From the NCBI GenBank assembly GCA_022843175.1, contig JALHOE010000031.1, positions 1 through 56,133 on the forward strand: a stretch of DNA of 56,133 nucleotides, in the 5' to 3' direction. A model generated the notes under the pieces. That model did not search any database. It was not told the DNA's origin and worked only from the letters and a program-made list of their open reading frames with translations. This document shows, piece after piece, positions 25,321 through 33,480 of this stretch. The position numbers and the translations under genes were made by a program. The stretch's first letter is position 1. Each line of letters begins with the position of its first letter. This stretch comes from Deltaproteobacteria bacterium. Lineage in GTDB: Bacteria > Myxococcota_A > Polyangia > Polyangiales > JADJMO01.

Positions 25321-25887
25321 GTGCGGTGGGTGGTCCTGCTTCCGTTCGCGGCGCTCTTGTCCGGCAGCGCGCGCGCCGAGGAGCGTCCGCGCGAGCCAAC
25401 GGTGGCCGAGCGCGGCGCGTTCGTGGTGACCTTCGAGCGCCTGGTCGGTTACTCGATCGAGAGCGTGTCGCGACAGTTCGAGTCGGAGCGCGCCAACCGC
25501 CACTTCGGAGTCGGCGCGCTCCTCGGCCCGCGGATCGGCTTCCACGGCGTCGTCCCGGGCGGCCTCTCCCTCGGCGCCTCGCTCGGTACGCTCGCGATCC
25601 TCGACGAGGGTCGCACGCGCATCTCGGCGACGGTCGTCGCGCCGCGCGTCGGCTGGTTGTTCATGGGTGACGTCGTCGGCGTGTGGCCGCGGCTCGGCCT
25701 CACGTGGCTGCTCGTCCAGGGCGCGCGCGACATCGCCACGTCGGCCGCCGCGGAGGTGCCGCTCGTCGTTCGACTCGGACCGCACGCCGGTCTCCTCGCC
25801 GGCCCGAGCGCCGAGGTCCCGACCTCGCGCGAGCAGGCGGCCCTCACGTCGATCGCCTTCACCGCCGGCCTGTACGGGGCGTTCTGA
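25321..25887 (+). CDS. Hypothetical outer-membrane beta-barrel-like protein
   Basis: 188 aa from GTG 25321, which places a signal peptide (RWVVLLPFAALLSGSARA) at the N-terminus. The mature chain alternates polar and hydrophobic residues with Gly and aromatic turns (GVGALLGPRIGFHGV, GVWPRLGLTWLLV) and ends in Phe (LYGAF), as outer-membrane barrels do. Family not recognised. The stop overlaps the next gene's start by 1 bp (TGATG); that gene looks like a paralogue. Confidence 0.7.
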   Translation: MRWVVLLPFAALLSGSARAEERPREPTVAERGAFVVTFERLVGYSIESVSRQFESERANRHFGVGALLGPRIGFHGVVPGGLSLGASLGTLAILDEGRTRISATVVAPRVGWLFMGDVVGVWPRLGLTWLLVQGARDIATSAAAEVPLVVRLGPHAGLLAGPSAEVPTSREQAALTSIAFTAGLYGAF

Positions 25888-26474
25888 TGTCGCTCCTCGC
25901 CCTGTCGCTGCTGCTCGCATCGCCCGCGGACTCCTTCGCGGCGCGTGGGAGCAACGTGATCGCGGCGGAGGGCCTCGCGGGGTTCGCCACCTACCGCTCG
26001 TCGTACCCGGACCTCGACGACGAGCCCCGCACACGCCTGCAGCTCGGCGCGCTCGGGATGCTGCCGTTCATGCGGCTCGGCTATCACCGCTTCCTCGGCC
26101 ACGGCCTCTCGCTCGGCACCGGCGTGCAGTTCCTCAAGGCGCGCGGCAACCTGCACTACAGCGAGGAGACGACGGTGTGGGGCGCGACGCCGCGCATCGG
26201 ATGGTCGACGCCGATCGCGGCGAGCACGGCGTTCTGGCTGCGCGCCGGCCCGGGCGTCAGCTACATCACCACGGACGCGACGCGCGCCGGGCAGATCTCG
26301 CTCGGCGCCGAGGCCATCCTCGTGTTCATCCCCGCGCGCGACCTCGGCCTGATGATGGTGGCGTTCTTCGAGAGCGGCGTCGCCGGTCGCGAGATCGTCG
26401 AGAGCACCAACACCGGCCGCGCGATCCGCTTCCGGACGACGGGCCTCGCGCTCGGCGTGACCGTCGCGTTCTAG
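25887..26474 (+). CDS. Hypothetical outer-membrane beta-barrel-like protein
   Basis: 195 aa with a short signal sequence (MSLLALSLLLASPADSFA). Barrel-like strands with Gly and aromatic girdle residues (LGYHRFLGHGLSLGTGVQFL, FWLRAGPGVSYIT) and a C-terminal Phe (LALGVTVAF). It shares the layout and motif style of the preceding gene, to which it is coupled, suggesting a duplicated pair. Ends 10 bp before the convergent fabH stop. Confidence 0.72.
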   Translation: MSLLALSLLLASPADSFAARGSNVIAAEGLAGFATYRSSYPDLDDEPRTRLQLGALGMLPFMRLGYHRFLGHGLSLGTGVQFLKARGNLHYSEETTVWGATPRIGWSTPIAASTAFWLRAGPGVSYITTDATRAGQISLGAEAILVFIPARDLGLMMVAFFESGVAGREIVESTNTGRAIRFRTTGLALGVTVAF

Positions 26475-26484
26475 ATCCAGTCGG

Positions 26485-27555
26485 CTACCAGCGAATCAGC
26501 GCGGAGCCCCACGAGATGCCGGCGCCGAGCGCGCACATCAGCACGGTCTGACCCTCTTGGATCTTCCCCTCGGCGAGCGCCTCGTCGAGCGCGATGGGGA
26601 TCGAGGCGCTCGAGGTGTTCCCGTACTTGTGGATGTTCACGTAGAAGCGGCTCATCGGGATCTCGAGGCGATTGGAGACCGCCTCGAGGATGCGGATGTT
26701 GGCCTGGTGCGCGACGACCCAGTCGAGCTCTTTGGCGTCGAGGCCGACGCTCGCGAGCGCCGCCCTGGACGCGGACGCGAGGTAGCGGACGGCGGCCTTG
26801 AACACGTCCTGTCCGGCCATGTGCACGAGGTGGCGCTTCTTCTCGAGGACCTCCGCCGAGAACGGCTCCCGCGAGCCGCCGCCGGGGATGAGGAGCGCGG
26901 GCGCCAGCGCGCCGTCGGTGAAGATGTGCGTCGCGAGGATGCCGCGGCCCGCGTTGGCCTCTTCCTCGGTGGTCGGTCCGACGACGACCGCGCCGGCGCC
27001 GTCGCCGAAGAGCACGCAGGTGGTGCGGTCCTCCCAGTTGAGGATGCGCGAGAGCAGCTCGACGCCGATGACGAGCACGTAGCGCGCGGCGCCGGTGCGC
27101 ACGAACTTGTCGGCGATGGAGAGGCCGTAGATGAAGCCCGCGCAGGCCGCGCTCAGATCGAACGACGGGCAGTGCTTGGCGCCGATCTTCTGCTGCACGA
27201 ACGCCGCGCACGAGGGCATCGGCATGTCGCCGCTGATCGTGCCGACGATGATCATGTCGAGCTGGTCGGCGGTGATGCCGGCGCTCGCCAACGCCCGGCG
27301 AGCGGCCTCGGCGGCCATGTCGCTCGTGAGCTCGCCCTTGGCCGCGATGCGCCGCTCCTTGATGCCGGTGCGCTCGGTGATCCACGCGTCCGACGTGTCG
27401 ACCGTCTTCTCGAGCTCGACGTTCGAGACCACGCGCTCCGGCGTGTAGTGGCCGGTGCCGATGATCTTCGCGCCCGGCTTCACGGGGGCCTGCGCGCGCG
27501 GCGGGGGGACCGAGTCGGACTTCGGGGGGTCACTCTTGGAGACCGGAGTGGACAT
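26485..27555 (-). CDS. fabH: 3-oxoacyl-[acyl-carrier-protein] synthase III
   Basis: 356 aa from ATG 27555 (a TTG nine codons upstream is possible). Initiates fatty acid synthesis from acyl-CoA and malonyl-ACP. Active-site Cys near residue 136 in DLSAACAGFIYGL, His in VVAHQANIRIL and Asn in NIHKYGNTSSASIP. Unusual: a ~28-residue Lys/Pro/Ser-rich extension (PVSKSDPPKSDSVPPPRA) before the first strand GAKIIGTGHYTPE. plsX, common between rpmF and fabH, is absent; instead there is a 345-bp gap. Confidence 0.95.
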   Translation of the reverse strand: MSTPVSKSDPPKSDSVPPPRAQAPVKPGAKIIGTGHYTPERVVSNVELEKTVDTSDAWITERTGIKERRIAAKGELTSDMAAEAARRALASAGITADQLDMIIVGTISGDMPMPSCAAFVQQKIGAKHCPSFDLSAACAGFIYGLSIADKFVRTGAARYVLVIGVELLSRILNWEDRTTCVLFGDGAGAVVVGPTTEEEANAGRGILATHIFTDGALAPALLIPGGGSREPFSAEVLEKKRHLVHMAGQDVFKAAVRYLASASRAALASVGLDAKELDWVVAHQANIRILEAVSNRLEIPMSRFYVNIHKYGNTSSASIPIALDEALAEGKIQEGQTVLMCALGAGISWGSALIRW

Positions 27556-27629
27556 ACCACTTGTCTCTAGAGATCCCGACAACCGCCGTCCAGTAGCTGA
27601 CGCCTAAATTCCGTCGTTATGGCAGGCCG

Positions 27630-27648
27630 ATGTTACCATCCGTAACAT
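27630..27648 (-). promoter_or_regulatory. Candidate operator upstream of fabH: ATGTTAC-N5-GTAACAT
   Basis: Perfect 7-bp arms around CATCC, 75 bp upstream of the fabH start, in an AT-rich pocket of an otherwise GC-rich chromosome. A wider mirrored pair (CGTTAT at 27615-27620, ATAACG at 27647-27652) overlaps it. The size and symmetry fit a dimeric TetR- or GntR-type regulator of fatty acid synthesis. The rest of 27556-27770 shows no gene. Confidence 0.5.
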
Positions 27649-27770
27649 AACGGAGCATTCGGGCTGGTTTCTGCGGGAACTGAGAGGGCCCGATTACGTC
27701 GCGGTGCGGCATGAGTGGAAAATATCAGTCGTTTCGAATGACCAGAATGTCAGCGGGACAAAACGCGAAC

Positions 27771-27799
27771 AGCCCGGTGACCCTTGTGGGTCCCGGGCT
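27771..27799 (-). terminator. Hairpin terminator of the yceD-rpmF operon
   Basis: Stem AGCCCGGTGACCC / GGGTCCCGGGCT with a TTGT loop and one bulge. Read on the minus strand it is followed after about six bases by GTTTTG, so it fits a Rho-independent terminator for transcripts arriving from rpmF. Two hairpin repeats lie between it and rpmF. Confidence 0.65.
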
Positions 27800-27805
27800 G
27801 GGTGA

Positions 27806-27860
27806 GGCGCTCGCTGACGCGCGCGCCTAGGAATGCGAGGCGCTCGCCGGCGCGCGCGCC
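27806..27860. repeat. Two copies of the 22-bp hairpin repeat, 3' of rpmF
   Basis: 27806-27827 is identical to the copies at 21333 and 21374. 27839-27860 keeps the arms GGCGCTCGC and GCGCGCGCC but has loop CGGC instead of TGAC. As beside rpiB, two copies stand in tandem just after a minus-strand gene. Confidence 0.83.
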
Positions 27861-27900
27861 GGTGAGGTCGCGCGCGCCCATGGAGCGCGCGCGGCGGGGT

Positions 27901-28089
27901 TCACTCGGCGGACTTCTTCTCGACGATCTTGGTGCCCTTGTAGTGGCCGCACGAGGGGCACACGCGATGGGACATCGTCGGCTCGCCGCAGTTGCTGCAC
28001 GGAGCGACGTTCGGCGCGGTGACCTTGTCGTGCTGCGCGCGACGCATCGCGCTCTTGCTGCGGGTTTGACGGCGCTTGGGAACGGCCAC
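27901..28089 (-). CDS. rpmF: 50S ribosomal protein L32
   Basis: 62 aa from GTG 28089 (second residue onward AVPKRRQTRSKSAMRRAQH, the universal L32 N-terminus). Four cysteines at 31, 34, 44 and 47 (CSNC, CPSC) form the zinc-binding version of L32. Follows yceD by 38 bp, the standard pairing in bacteria. Confidence 0.96.
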   Translation of the reverse strand: MAVPKRRQTRSKSAMRRAQHDKVTAPNVAPCSNCGEPTMSHRVCPSCGHYKGTKIVEKKSAE

Positions 28090-28127
28090 GGCGAAGACTC
28101 CTGAATGAGGTTCGTAGAAAGAGCGGC

Positions 28128-28733
28128 TTACTTGGCGCCGCCCGGAGGAAGCTTGTCCCGAAGGGCGGCGAGCTTTTGGAGGCGCGGATCGATGCGCGCC
28201 TTTTCGAGCGTCTTGGCCACGGCGGGGTCGGACGCCATACCCGGACACTCCTCGGAGCACAAGGCCGAGATCGGGAGCTCCAGAACGATGGCCTCGCGCA
28301 CGAGATCGTCGAGCACGACCGTCTCGCCGTCGTAGGTGGCGACGTCGGCCTCGTCGCGGTCGAACTCGAACTCGCCCTCGCTGTCCTTCGACTTGCGACC
28401 GCGGACCGGCTTGCCCGCCGCGGCCTCGGTGGGAACCAGCAGCAGGGTGACCGCGGTCTCGACCGGGACGCGCGCCGGGCCGAGGCAGCGACCGCACGTG
28501 GTCTCGACGGTTGCCCGGATCTTCCCCTGGAGGAGGAAGTTGTCCCCGCCGGAGGGGGTGAGGCGGAGATCGACCTGGCCGTCTGCTGCGGCGGAGAGGG
28601 CCGCGTCGCCCTCGGCGCGCGACTCGTCGAGCCGGCGCGTCAGCCAGGCGGCGGGCAGCGCGGCGCGGAGCTCCTTCGGTCCCTCGTCGAGGGACTTGCG
28701 GCTGATGCTGAGCAGGGGGCGTTCGGCGGTCAC
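28128..28733 (-). CDS. yceD: DUF177 / YceD family protein (23S rRNA accumulation)
   Basis: 201 aa. The YceD core is visible: GKIRATVETTCGRCLGPARVPVE and, later, ETVVLDDLVREAIVLELPISALCSEEC with the CxxC and CxxxC cysteines typical of the family. Upstream of rpmF as in most bacteria; known members act in 23S rRNA accumulation. An acidic/basic insert (GRKSKDSEGEFEFDRDEAD) sits between the halves. Divergent from the next gene by ~92 bp. Confidence 0.88.
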   Translation of the reverse strand: MTAERPLLSISRKSLDEGPKELRAALPAAWLTRRLDESRAEGDAALSAAADGQVDLRLTPSGGDNFLLQGKIRATVETTCGRCLGPARVPVETAVTLLLVPTEAAAGKPVRGRKSKDSEGEFEFDRDEADVATYDGETVVLDDLVREAIVLELPISALCSEECPGMASDPAVAKTLEKARIDPRLQKLAALRDKLPPGGAK

Positions 28734-28825
28734 GGGCTCGCTCTCCTCGAAGGGGGCGACAACGTAGCGCCTGCAGCACGGCGGGCAAGGGTGGCCGAAC
28801 CGCGACCGTGGTAAGGGGGGCCCCG

Positions 28826-29695
28826 ATGGCCGCGAGCAAACGTCCTCCCGCTGCGGAAGCTGCTGCCCCGGTGCGCACGCCGCCGAAGCTCGACGCCAAG
28901 ACGCTCGGCCTGCGCATCGGCATTCCCATCGTGATCGCGTGGGTGATCGCGGCGCTGATCCGCCACTGGATCGCGTACACGGTCGTGGGCGTGCTCACGG
29001 CCGCGGCGATCGGCCTCGTGATCTTCGCGCTCACGTTCACCCGCAAGACGCAGCGCGTTCAGTCGATCGTCGGCGGCGCCAAGACGAAAGAGGAGCGCAA
29101 GGCGGCGATCGAGCAGCTCGAGACCGAGTTCAAGAAGGGCGACGCGGCGGCGGTGTTCGCCAAGGCCCAGCTGCAGATGCAGGAAGACCCGCAGGCGGCG
29201 CTGCTGACGCTCGAGGCGATCGACCTGCAGAAGGTCGCCGCACCCATCGCCGACGAGGCGCGTGCGCAGCGAGCCATGCTCCACCTCCTCCTGTCCGAGC
29301 CGCAGAAGGCGCGCGTGCTGGTCGACTCGATCGATCTCCAGCGCCACAACGACCAGAAGTCGAAGGCCACGCTCGCCTCGGTGATCTGCGAGGCGTGGGC
29401 CCGCACCGGCCAGGCCAAGCGCGCGGTCGAGATCCTCGAGCTGTTCGACGCCGACGACGCGGCACTCGCCGACGTCCGCCCCGGCCTGCTGCGCGCCAAG
29501 GTGTTCGCGTATGGCGCGCTCGACGACATCAAGAGCGCGCGCACCGCGATGCACCAGCTCGCCAAGGTCGACGCGCGCATCGTCGCCGGCTTCGCCCAGA
29601 AGGGCGTCCACCCGCTCGTCGTCAAAGAAGCGAAGAAGATCCTGGAGCGTTCGGGCATGATGCCGAAGCAGGTCGTCCGCGGCCCCATGCGCTGA
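28826..29695 (+). CDS. Membrane protein with TPR-like C-terminal region, unknown function
   Basis: 289 aa from ATG 28826. Pro/Ala-rich N-terminus, two adjacent transmembrane helices (LRIGIPIVIAWVIAALI and YTVVGVLTAAAIGLVIFAL), then a cytoplasmic helical region with pairs of TPR-like helices (AAIEQLETEFKKGDAAAVFAKAQLQM in two helices, ATLASVICEAWARTGQAKRAVEIL). No catalytic motif. Twelve bases separate it from the TMTC-like gene, so the two are likely cotranscribed. Confidence 0.7.
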   Translation: MAASKRPPAAEAAAPVRTPPKLDAKTLGLRIGIPIVIAWVIAALIRHWIAYTVVGVLTAAAIGLVIFALTFTRKTQRVQSIVGGAKTKEERKAAIEQLETEFKKGDAAAVFAKAQLQMQEDPQAALLTLEAIDLQKVAAPIADEARAQRAMLHLLLSEPQKARVLVDSIDLQRHNDQKSKATLASVICEAWARTGQAKRAVEILELFDADDAALADVRPGLLRAKVFAYGALDDIKSARTAMHQLAKVDARIVAGFAQKGVHPLVVKEAKKILERSGMMPKQVVRGPMR

Positions 29696-29707
29696 TCGCG
29701 TCGAGTC

Positions 29708-31906
29708 ATGAACGAGAAGGTGAGCGAGCCCCCCGAGACCCGCGCGAAGCCGCCCACGGTGGTGCCGGAGAAGGTGCGCGCGTGGTTCCTCAAGCTGCCG
29801 GTGCTCGTGCGCGAGTGGCTCGCAGAGCCCGATTTCTCCATCTACTTCGTGGTGTTCATGATCGCGGCGGCGGCGCTCTTCCTCCGCTTCCCGTCGACGA
29901 CGGGACAGTTCGTCTTCGACGAGCAGGAGGCGATCCTCGCGAACCCCTACGTGCGCGGACACCAGCCGTGGTTCGACGCGTTCAAGCGCGACTTCTGGGG
30001 CCTCCTGCCCGACCGCTCGATCGGTAGCTACCGCCCGATCCCCAACTTCCTGTGGCGTGCGCTGTGGCGCCTGCAGGAGTGGCGGACCAAGGGCGCGGGC
30101 GGCGCGATCAACACGCCCTTCGTCTGGTTCAACATCGTCTTCCACGCGACCAACGGCGCGCTCCTCGCGTCGATGGTTCGCTCGATCACCCGACGGGTCG
30201 GCCTCGGCTGGCTCGCGGGTGCGATCTTCTGCGCGTGCGCGATCCTCACCGAAGCGGTGTCCGGCATCGTCGGCATCGCCGACGTGCTCGGCGGCCTGTC
30301 GCTGCTCCTCGCGCTCGGCGCCCTCACGCTCCATCGCGCCGCGGTGCTGCCGGCGGTGTTCGCCGCGACGTTGTTCGGCCTGCTCTCCAAGGAGTCGGCG
30401 GTCGTGAACGTGGGGCTCGTGCCGTTCGCGGCGCTGATGTTCGCCCCTCACCTCGACGAGCGGAACGACCGCCGCCGCACGTGGCTCGTCGCCGTTCTCT
30501 CCCTGGTGGGCGCGTCGCTCGCGCTCGCGGTCTACCTGTGGATCCGCCACAAATACTTCCACATCCAGTACACGCCCGACCCGGCCAAGCTGAGCGGCGG
30601 GCTCGTCTCGCGGCTCTCCGAGCAGGTGCGGGTGTACATCGGCGCGCCCAACCTGCCGGTCGATCCATTCAACAACCCCCTGGCCGATCCCAACGCCACG
30701 ACGGGTCAGCGGGTCGGCGGCGCGCTGCGCGTCTATCTGCGCGGCCTCGGGCAGGTGCTGGTCCCCAACCGCCTCTCGCCCGATTACTCCATGCCGCAGG
30801 AGCCCCTGCCCCCGCGCGCGATCTTCCCCGAGTCGGTGCTCGGCGCGCTCGCGCTCGTCGCGCCGCCGCTCGTTGGGCTCACCCTCTGGAGAGGGGGCCG
30901 CAACGACGCGTTCCGCCGCGAGCGCGAGCTCCTCGCGTACGGCCTCATCGCGTTCCCCGCCGCGTTCTTCCCGATCTCCAACATCCCCAAGGCGCTGCCC
31001 ACCGTGCGCGCCGAGCGGTTCTGGTACACGCCGGCGCTCGCGACGAGCATCGCGGTCGCGATCCTTCTCCTCTTCCTCGCGCGTAAGCGGTGGTCGATCG
31101 CAGCGGCGCTCGGCGGTCTCTACCTCGCGATCCAGGGCGTGCAGACGCGCCGTCACGCCAACGACTTCCGCGACGACCTCGCGTTCTGGAAGTCGGCGTC
31201 CGAGGCCGTACCCAACAGCGCCAAGGCGCACCTCAACTACTCGGTGATGCTCGGCGCGCGCGCGCCCGAGATCTGGAAGTGGACGACCACGCAGGCCCAG
31301 GAGGCGCGCCTCAAGGAGAACATCCGCGCCACCGAGCTCGCGCCCAAGTGGGACATGGCGTTCATCTACGTCGGCGACACGCTCTGCCAGCTGAGTCGGA
31401 TGGACGAGGCGTGGGAGTGGTACAAAAAAGGCTTCCGCATCGGCTCCAACAACAGCGGCCTCATCGCCCTCGCGCTCCAGTGCATGAGCGATCACCAGGC
31501 GCTCCTCGGCAAGGAAGCCGACGCCCGCGCGATGCTCACCGAGCCGGGCATGACGGGCACGTGGCTCGCGTACCTGGTCACCGACACCCTCGACCGCGAA
31601 CGCAAATGCCGCGGCGTCGACAACCTCGAGCCGGTCACGCAGTGGGATCCCGACGAGGACACCACGGCAAGCGCCACGGCAACCGCGAGCGCAAGCGCAA
31701 GCGCAAGCGCAAAGGCAAGCGCAAGCGCAAAGGCAAGCGCAAGCGCAAGCGCAAGCGCAGACCCAAACGCAATCGCAAGCGCATCGGCAAGCGCATCGGC
31801 AAGCGCATCCGCATCCGCAGCCCCCCCGCCGCGTCCCCCCGCCCCCTGCGGCGTCGACCCCAAATACCGCCCGCGCGGTCTCGACGGCGATCCCAAGGGC
31901 GACTGA
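29708..31906 (+). CDS. TMTC-like polytopic glycosyltransferase-type membrane protein with TPR tail
   Basis: 732 aa. Many hydrophobic segments between residues 45 and 470. The first periplasmic loop has FVFDEQEAILANPYVRG and DFWGLLPDRSIGSYRPIPN, the pattern of TMTC/GT-C enzymes (acidic catalytic residues and a SYRP motif) that transfer sugar from lipid carriers onto proteins. After the membrane part come TPR-like helices (AHLNYSVMLGARAPEIWK, WDMAFIYVGDTLCQLSRMDEAWEWYKKGF as two helices) and an Ala-Ser low-complexity tail encoded by GCAAGC repeats. Enzyme class is inferred from the motifs. Its stop overlaps the next start. Confidence 0.7.
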   Translation: MNEKVSEPPETRAKPPTVVPEKVRAWFLKLPVLVREWLAEPDFSIYFVVFMIAAAALFLRFPSTTGQFVFDEQEAILANPYVRGHQPWFDAFKRDFWGLLPDRSIGSYRPIPNFLWRALWRLQEWRTKGAGGAINTPFVWFNIVFHATNGALLASMVRSITRRVGLGWLAGAIFCACAILTEAVSGIVGIADVLGGLSLLLALGALTLHRAAVLPAVFAATLFGLLSKESAVVNVGLVPFAALMFAPHLDERNDRRRTWLVAVLSLVGASLALAVYLWIRHKYFHIQYTPDPAKLSGGLVSRLSEQVRVYIGAPNLPVDPFNNPLADPNATTGQRVGGALRVYLRGLGQVLVPNRLSPDYSMPQEPLPPRAIFPESVLGALALVAPPLVGLTLWRGGRNDAFRRERELLAYGLIAFPAAFFPISNIPKALPTVRAERFWYTPALATSIAVAILLLFLARKRWSIAAALGGLYLAIQGVQTRRHANDFRDDLAFWKSASEAVPNSAKAHLNYSVMLGARAPEIWKWTTTQAQEARLKENIRATELAPKWDMAFIYVGDTLCQLSRMDEAWEWYKKGFRIGSNNSGLIALALQCMSDHQALLGKEADARAMLTEPGMTGTWLAYLVTDTLDRERKCRGVDNLEPVTQWDPDEDTTASATATASASASASAKASASAKASASASASADPNAIASASASASASASASAAPPPRPPAPCGVDPKYRPRGLDGDPKGD
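31666..31821 (+). repeat. GCAAGC hexanucleotide-type microsatellite coding an Ala-Ser tail
   Basis: More than twenty GCAAGC or near units (variants GCATCG, GCATCC, GCAAAG) interrupted by one GACCCAAACGCAATC block. It encodes alternating Ala and Ser with occasional Lys, near the C-terminus of the TMTC-like protein. The unit length of six keeps the frame when copy number changes. Confidence 0.85.
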
Positions 31907-33453
31907 TGGCGACCCTCGAGCGCATCGCGCTGCACCAGACGCGGCTCCGCACCCCCGGGCTCGCGCTCGATCCGAGCGGCGTGGCACTCGGCGCGCGCGG
32001 CCTCGTGTTGCTGCCGACCATCGAGCGGCTCGTCGCGTTCCTCTCGATCTACACCCGCGATCGCTCGTTCAGCGATCTGCTCGGCGAAGCGGGGAGCGAG
32101 GGCGGCCTCGACGTCTCCGTGGTGCGCTCGCCGCTCAAGACGCGCGAGCTCATCGTGTCGTTCCCCGCGTCGTCGACGACGCTGCTCGACATCATCGCCG
32201 ACGTCGCGCGCCTCGCGGGCGGGCTCACCTTCACCGGCACCTCCCGCTACTTCGTGCAGTATCGCGACAAGACGGCGCCCTTTGGCTACGACGTCGTCGA
32301 GCTGCTGCGGGTCGAGCAGGGCACCGAGTTCGCGCTCCATCACCTCACGTTCACCCAGGCCTACGCGCGCGAGCGGGCGATCGATCTCAAGGACCTCGTC
32401 GCGCGCCTCGAGCCCCGCCCCGATCCCGCGATCACCGCCCTCGGCGCGCGACCGCTGTGGCTCACGGCCGAGCAGGGCGTCGCGCCGGCGCTCGTCGGCT
32501 ACCTGGCTCGCTCGGGCGTCGACGCGGAGGTCGGGATCGTCGAGCTGGCCGCCGAGTCGAGCTTCGACGACGGGCCGCGCCGGCTCGCGATCGTGCGGGT
32601 CAACGAGCTGCCGTCGCGCCTCGAGCGCCTCGTCACGCGCACGCCCGGCATCCGCGCGTTCGTCCCCGCGGGCGCGGGCGTCGCCGTGCAGGTCGGCTAT
32701 CGGCACCCGATCCATCTCGTCGGTCTGCCGGTCTTTCCGGCGAACGGTCTCGCGCTCCTGCCGGCGCCCCACCCCGGCGCGCCGCGCGAGCCGCTCGTCC
32801 TCGACACGCTCCCGCAGATGGCGCAGGTGTCCGCGCTCGTCGGCGTGAAGCTCGAGGGCAAGGTGGTCAAGGCGTCGCCGCAGCGAACGCCGGGTGGGCT
32901 GGCGGTCGCTCTGCAGCTCGCGCCGTCGGTGGCGGGCGCGCGGCAGGTGACGGCGTCGCTCGTGCCCATCGATCGCGCGCCGCTCCTGCGTCGCCTCGCC
33001 TACGCGCTCCCCACCGCGTCGCTCGAGGCCGCGACGATCGCGCGCGTCTCGGCGCAGGGGCTCGGCGAGCTGATCGTGGTGCGCATCCCCGGTGGGGTGG
33101 ACGCGATCCCGCTCGGCTCGTTCTTCAGCGAGCGCGCGCCCGGCCTCTTCGTGCTCGCCGGCCACGACCTCGTCCCGGCGTGCACGCCGGCGCACCTCGC
33201 GCGCGCGATCGGCTCGTCGAGCACGTCGTCGGTGTTCGTGTTCCGCGAGCCGGGCGATCCCCCGTCGTCGATCCGCGCGTTCGCGATCGACGCGAGCGCG
33301 TTCGTGCCGCTCTCGGTCGCGCTCGTGGAGCCCGAGTCGTGGGGCGCGCTGATGCCGGTCGAGGTGGTCGACCTCGCCCGCGCGGAGCTCGAGGAGCCCC
33401 TCGGCAAGATCGCGATGGGCGACCTCGGGCTCGCGCCGATGCGCGGCGTCTGA
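31906..33453 (+). CDS. Hypothetical protein, 515 aa
   Basis: Starts on TGATG overlapping the previous stop. No signal peptide and no membrane segment. The sequence is alpha/beta with many short strands; two spaced motifs resemble each other (GARGLVLLPTIERL near residue 30, FPANGLALLPAPH near 280), which might mean an internal duplication. LDTLPQMAQVSALVGVKLEG and IPLGSFFSERAPGLFVLAGHDLVP are distinctive. I do not recognise the family and infer no function. Confidence 0.75.
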   Translation: MATLERIALHQTRLRTPGLALDPSGVALGARGLVLLPTIERLVAFLSIYTRDRSFSDLLGEAGSEGGLDVSVVRSPLKTRELIVSFPASSTTLLDIIADVARLAGGLTFTGTSRYFVQYRDKTAPFGYDVVELLRVEQGTEFALHHLTFTQAYARERAIDLKDLVARLEPRPDPAITALGARPLWLTAEQGVAPALVGYLARSGVDAEVGIVELAAESSFDDGPRRLAIVRVNELPSRLERLVTRTPGIRAFVPAGAGVAVQVGYRHPIHLVGLPVFPANGLALLPAPHPGAPREPLVLDTLPQMAQVSALVGVKLEGKVVKASPQRTPGGLAVALQLAPSVAGARQVTASLVPIDRAPLLRRLAYALPTASLEAATIARVSAQGLGELIVVRIPGGVDAIPLGSFFSERAPGLFVLAGHDLVPACTPAHLARAIGSSSTSSVFVFREPGDPPSSIRAFAIDASAFVPLSVALVEPESWGALMPVEVVDLARAELEEPLGKIAMGDLGLAPMRGV

Positions 33454-33480
33454 GGGCGAGTCTGCTAGCCTGAGCGCCCG

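Noticed and set aside
27720-27745. tRNA-like GTTTCGAAT motif
   Set aside because: No acceptor, D or anticodon stems can be paired around it; no tRNA is supported in the window.
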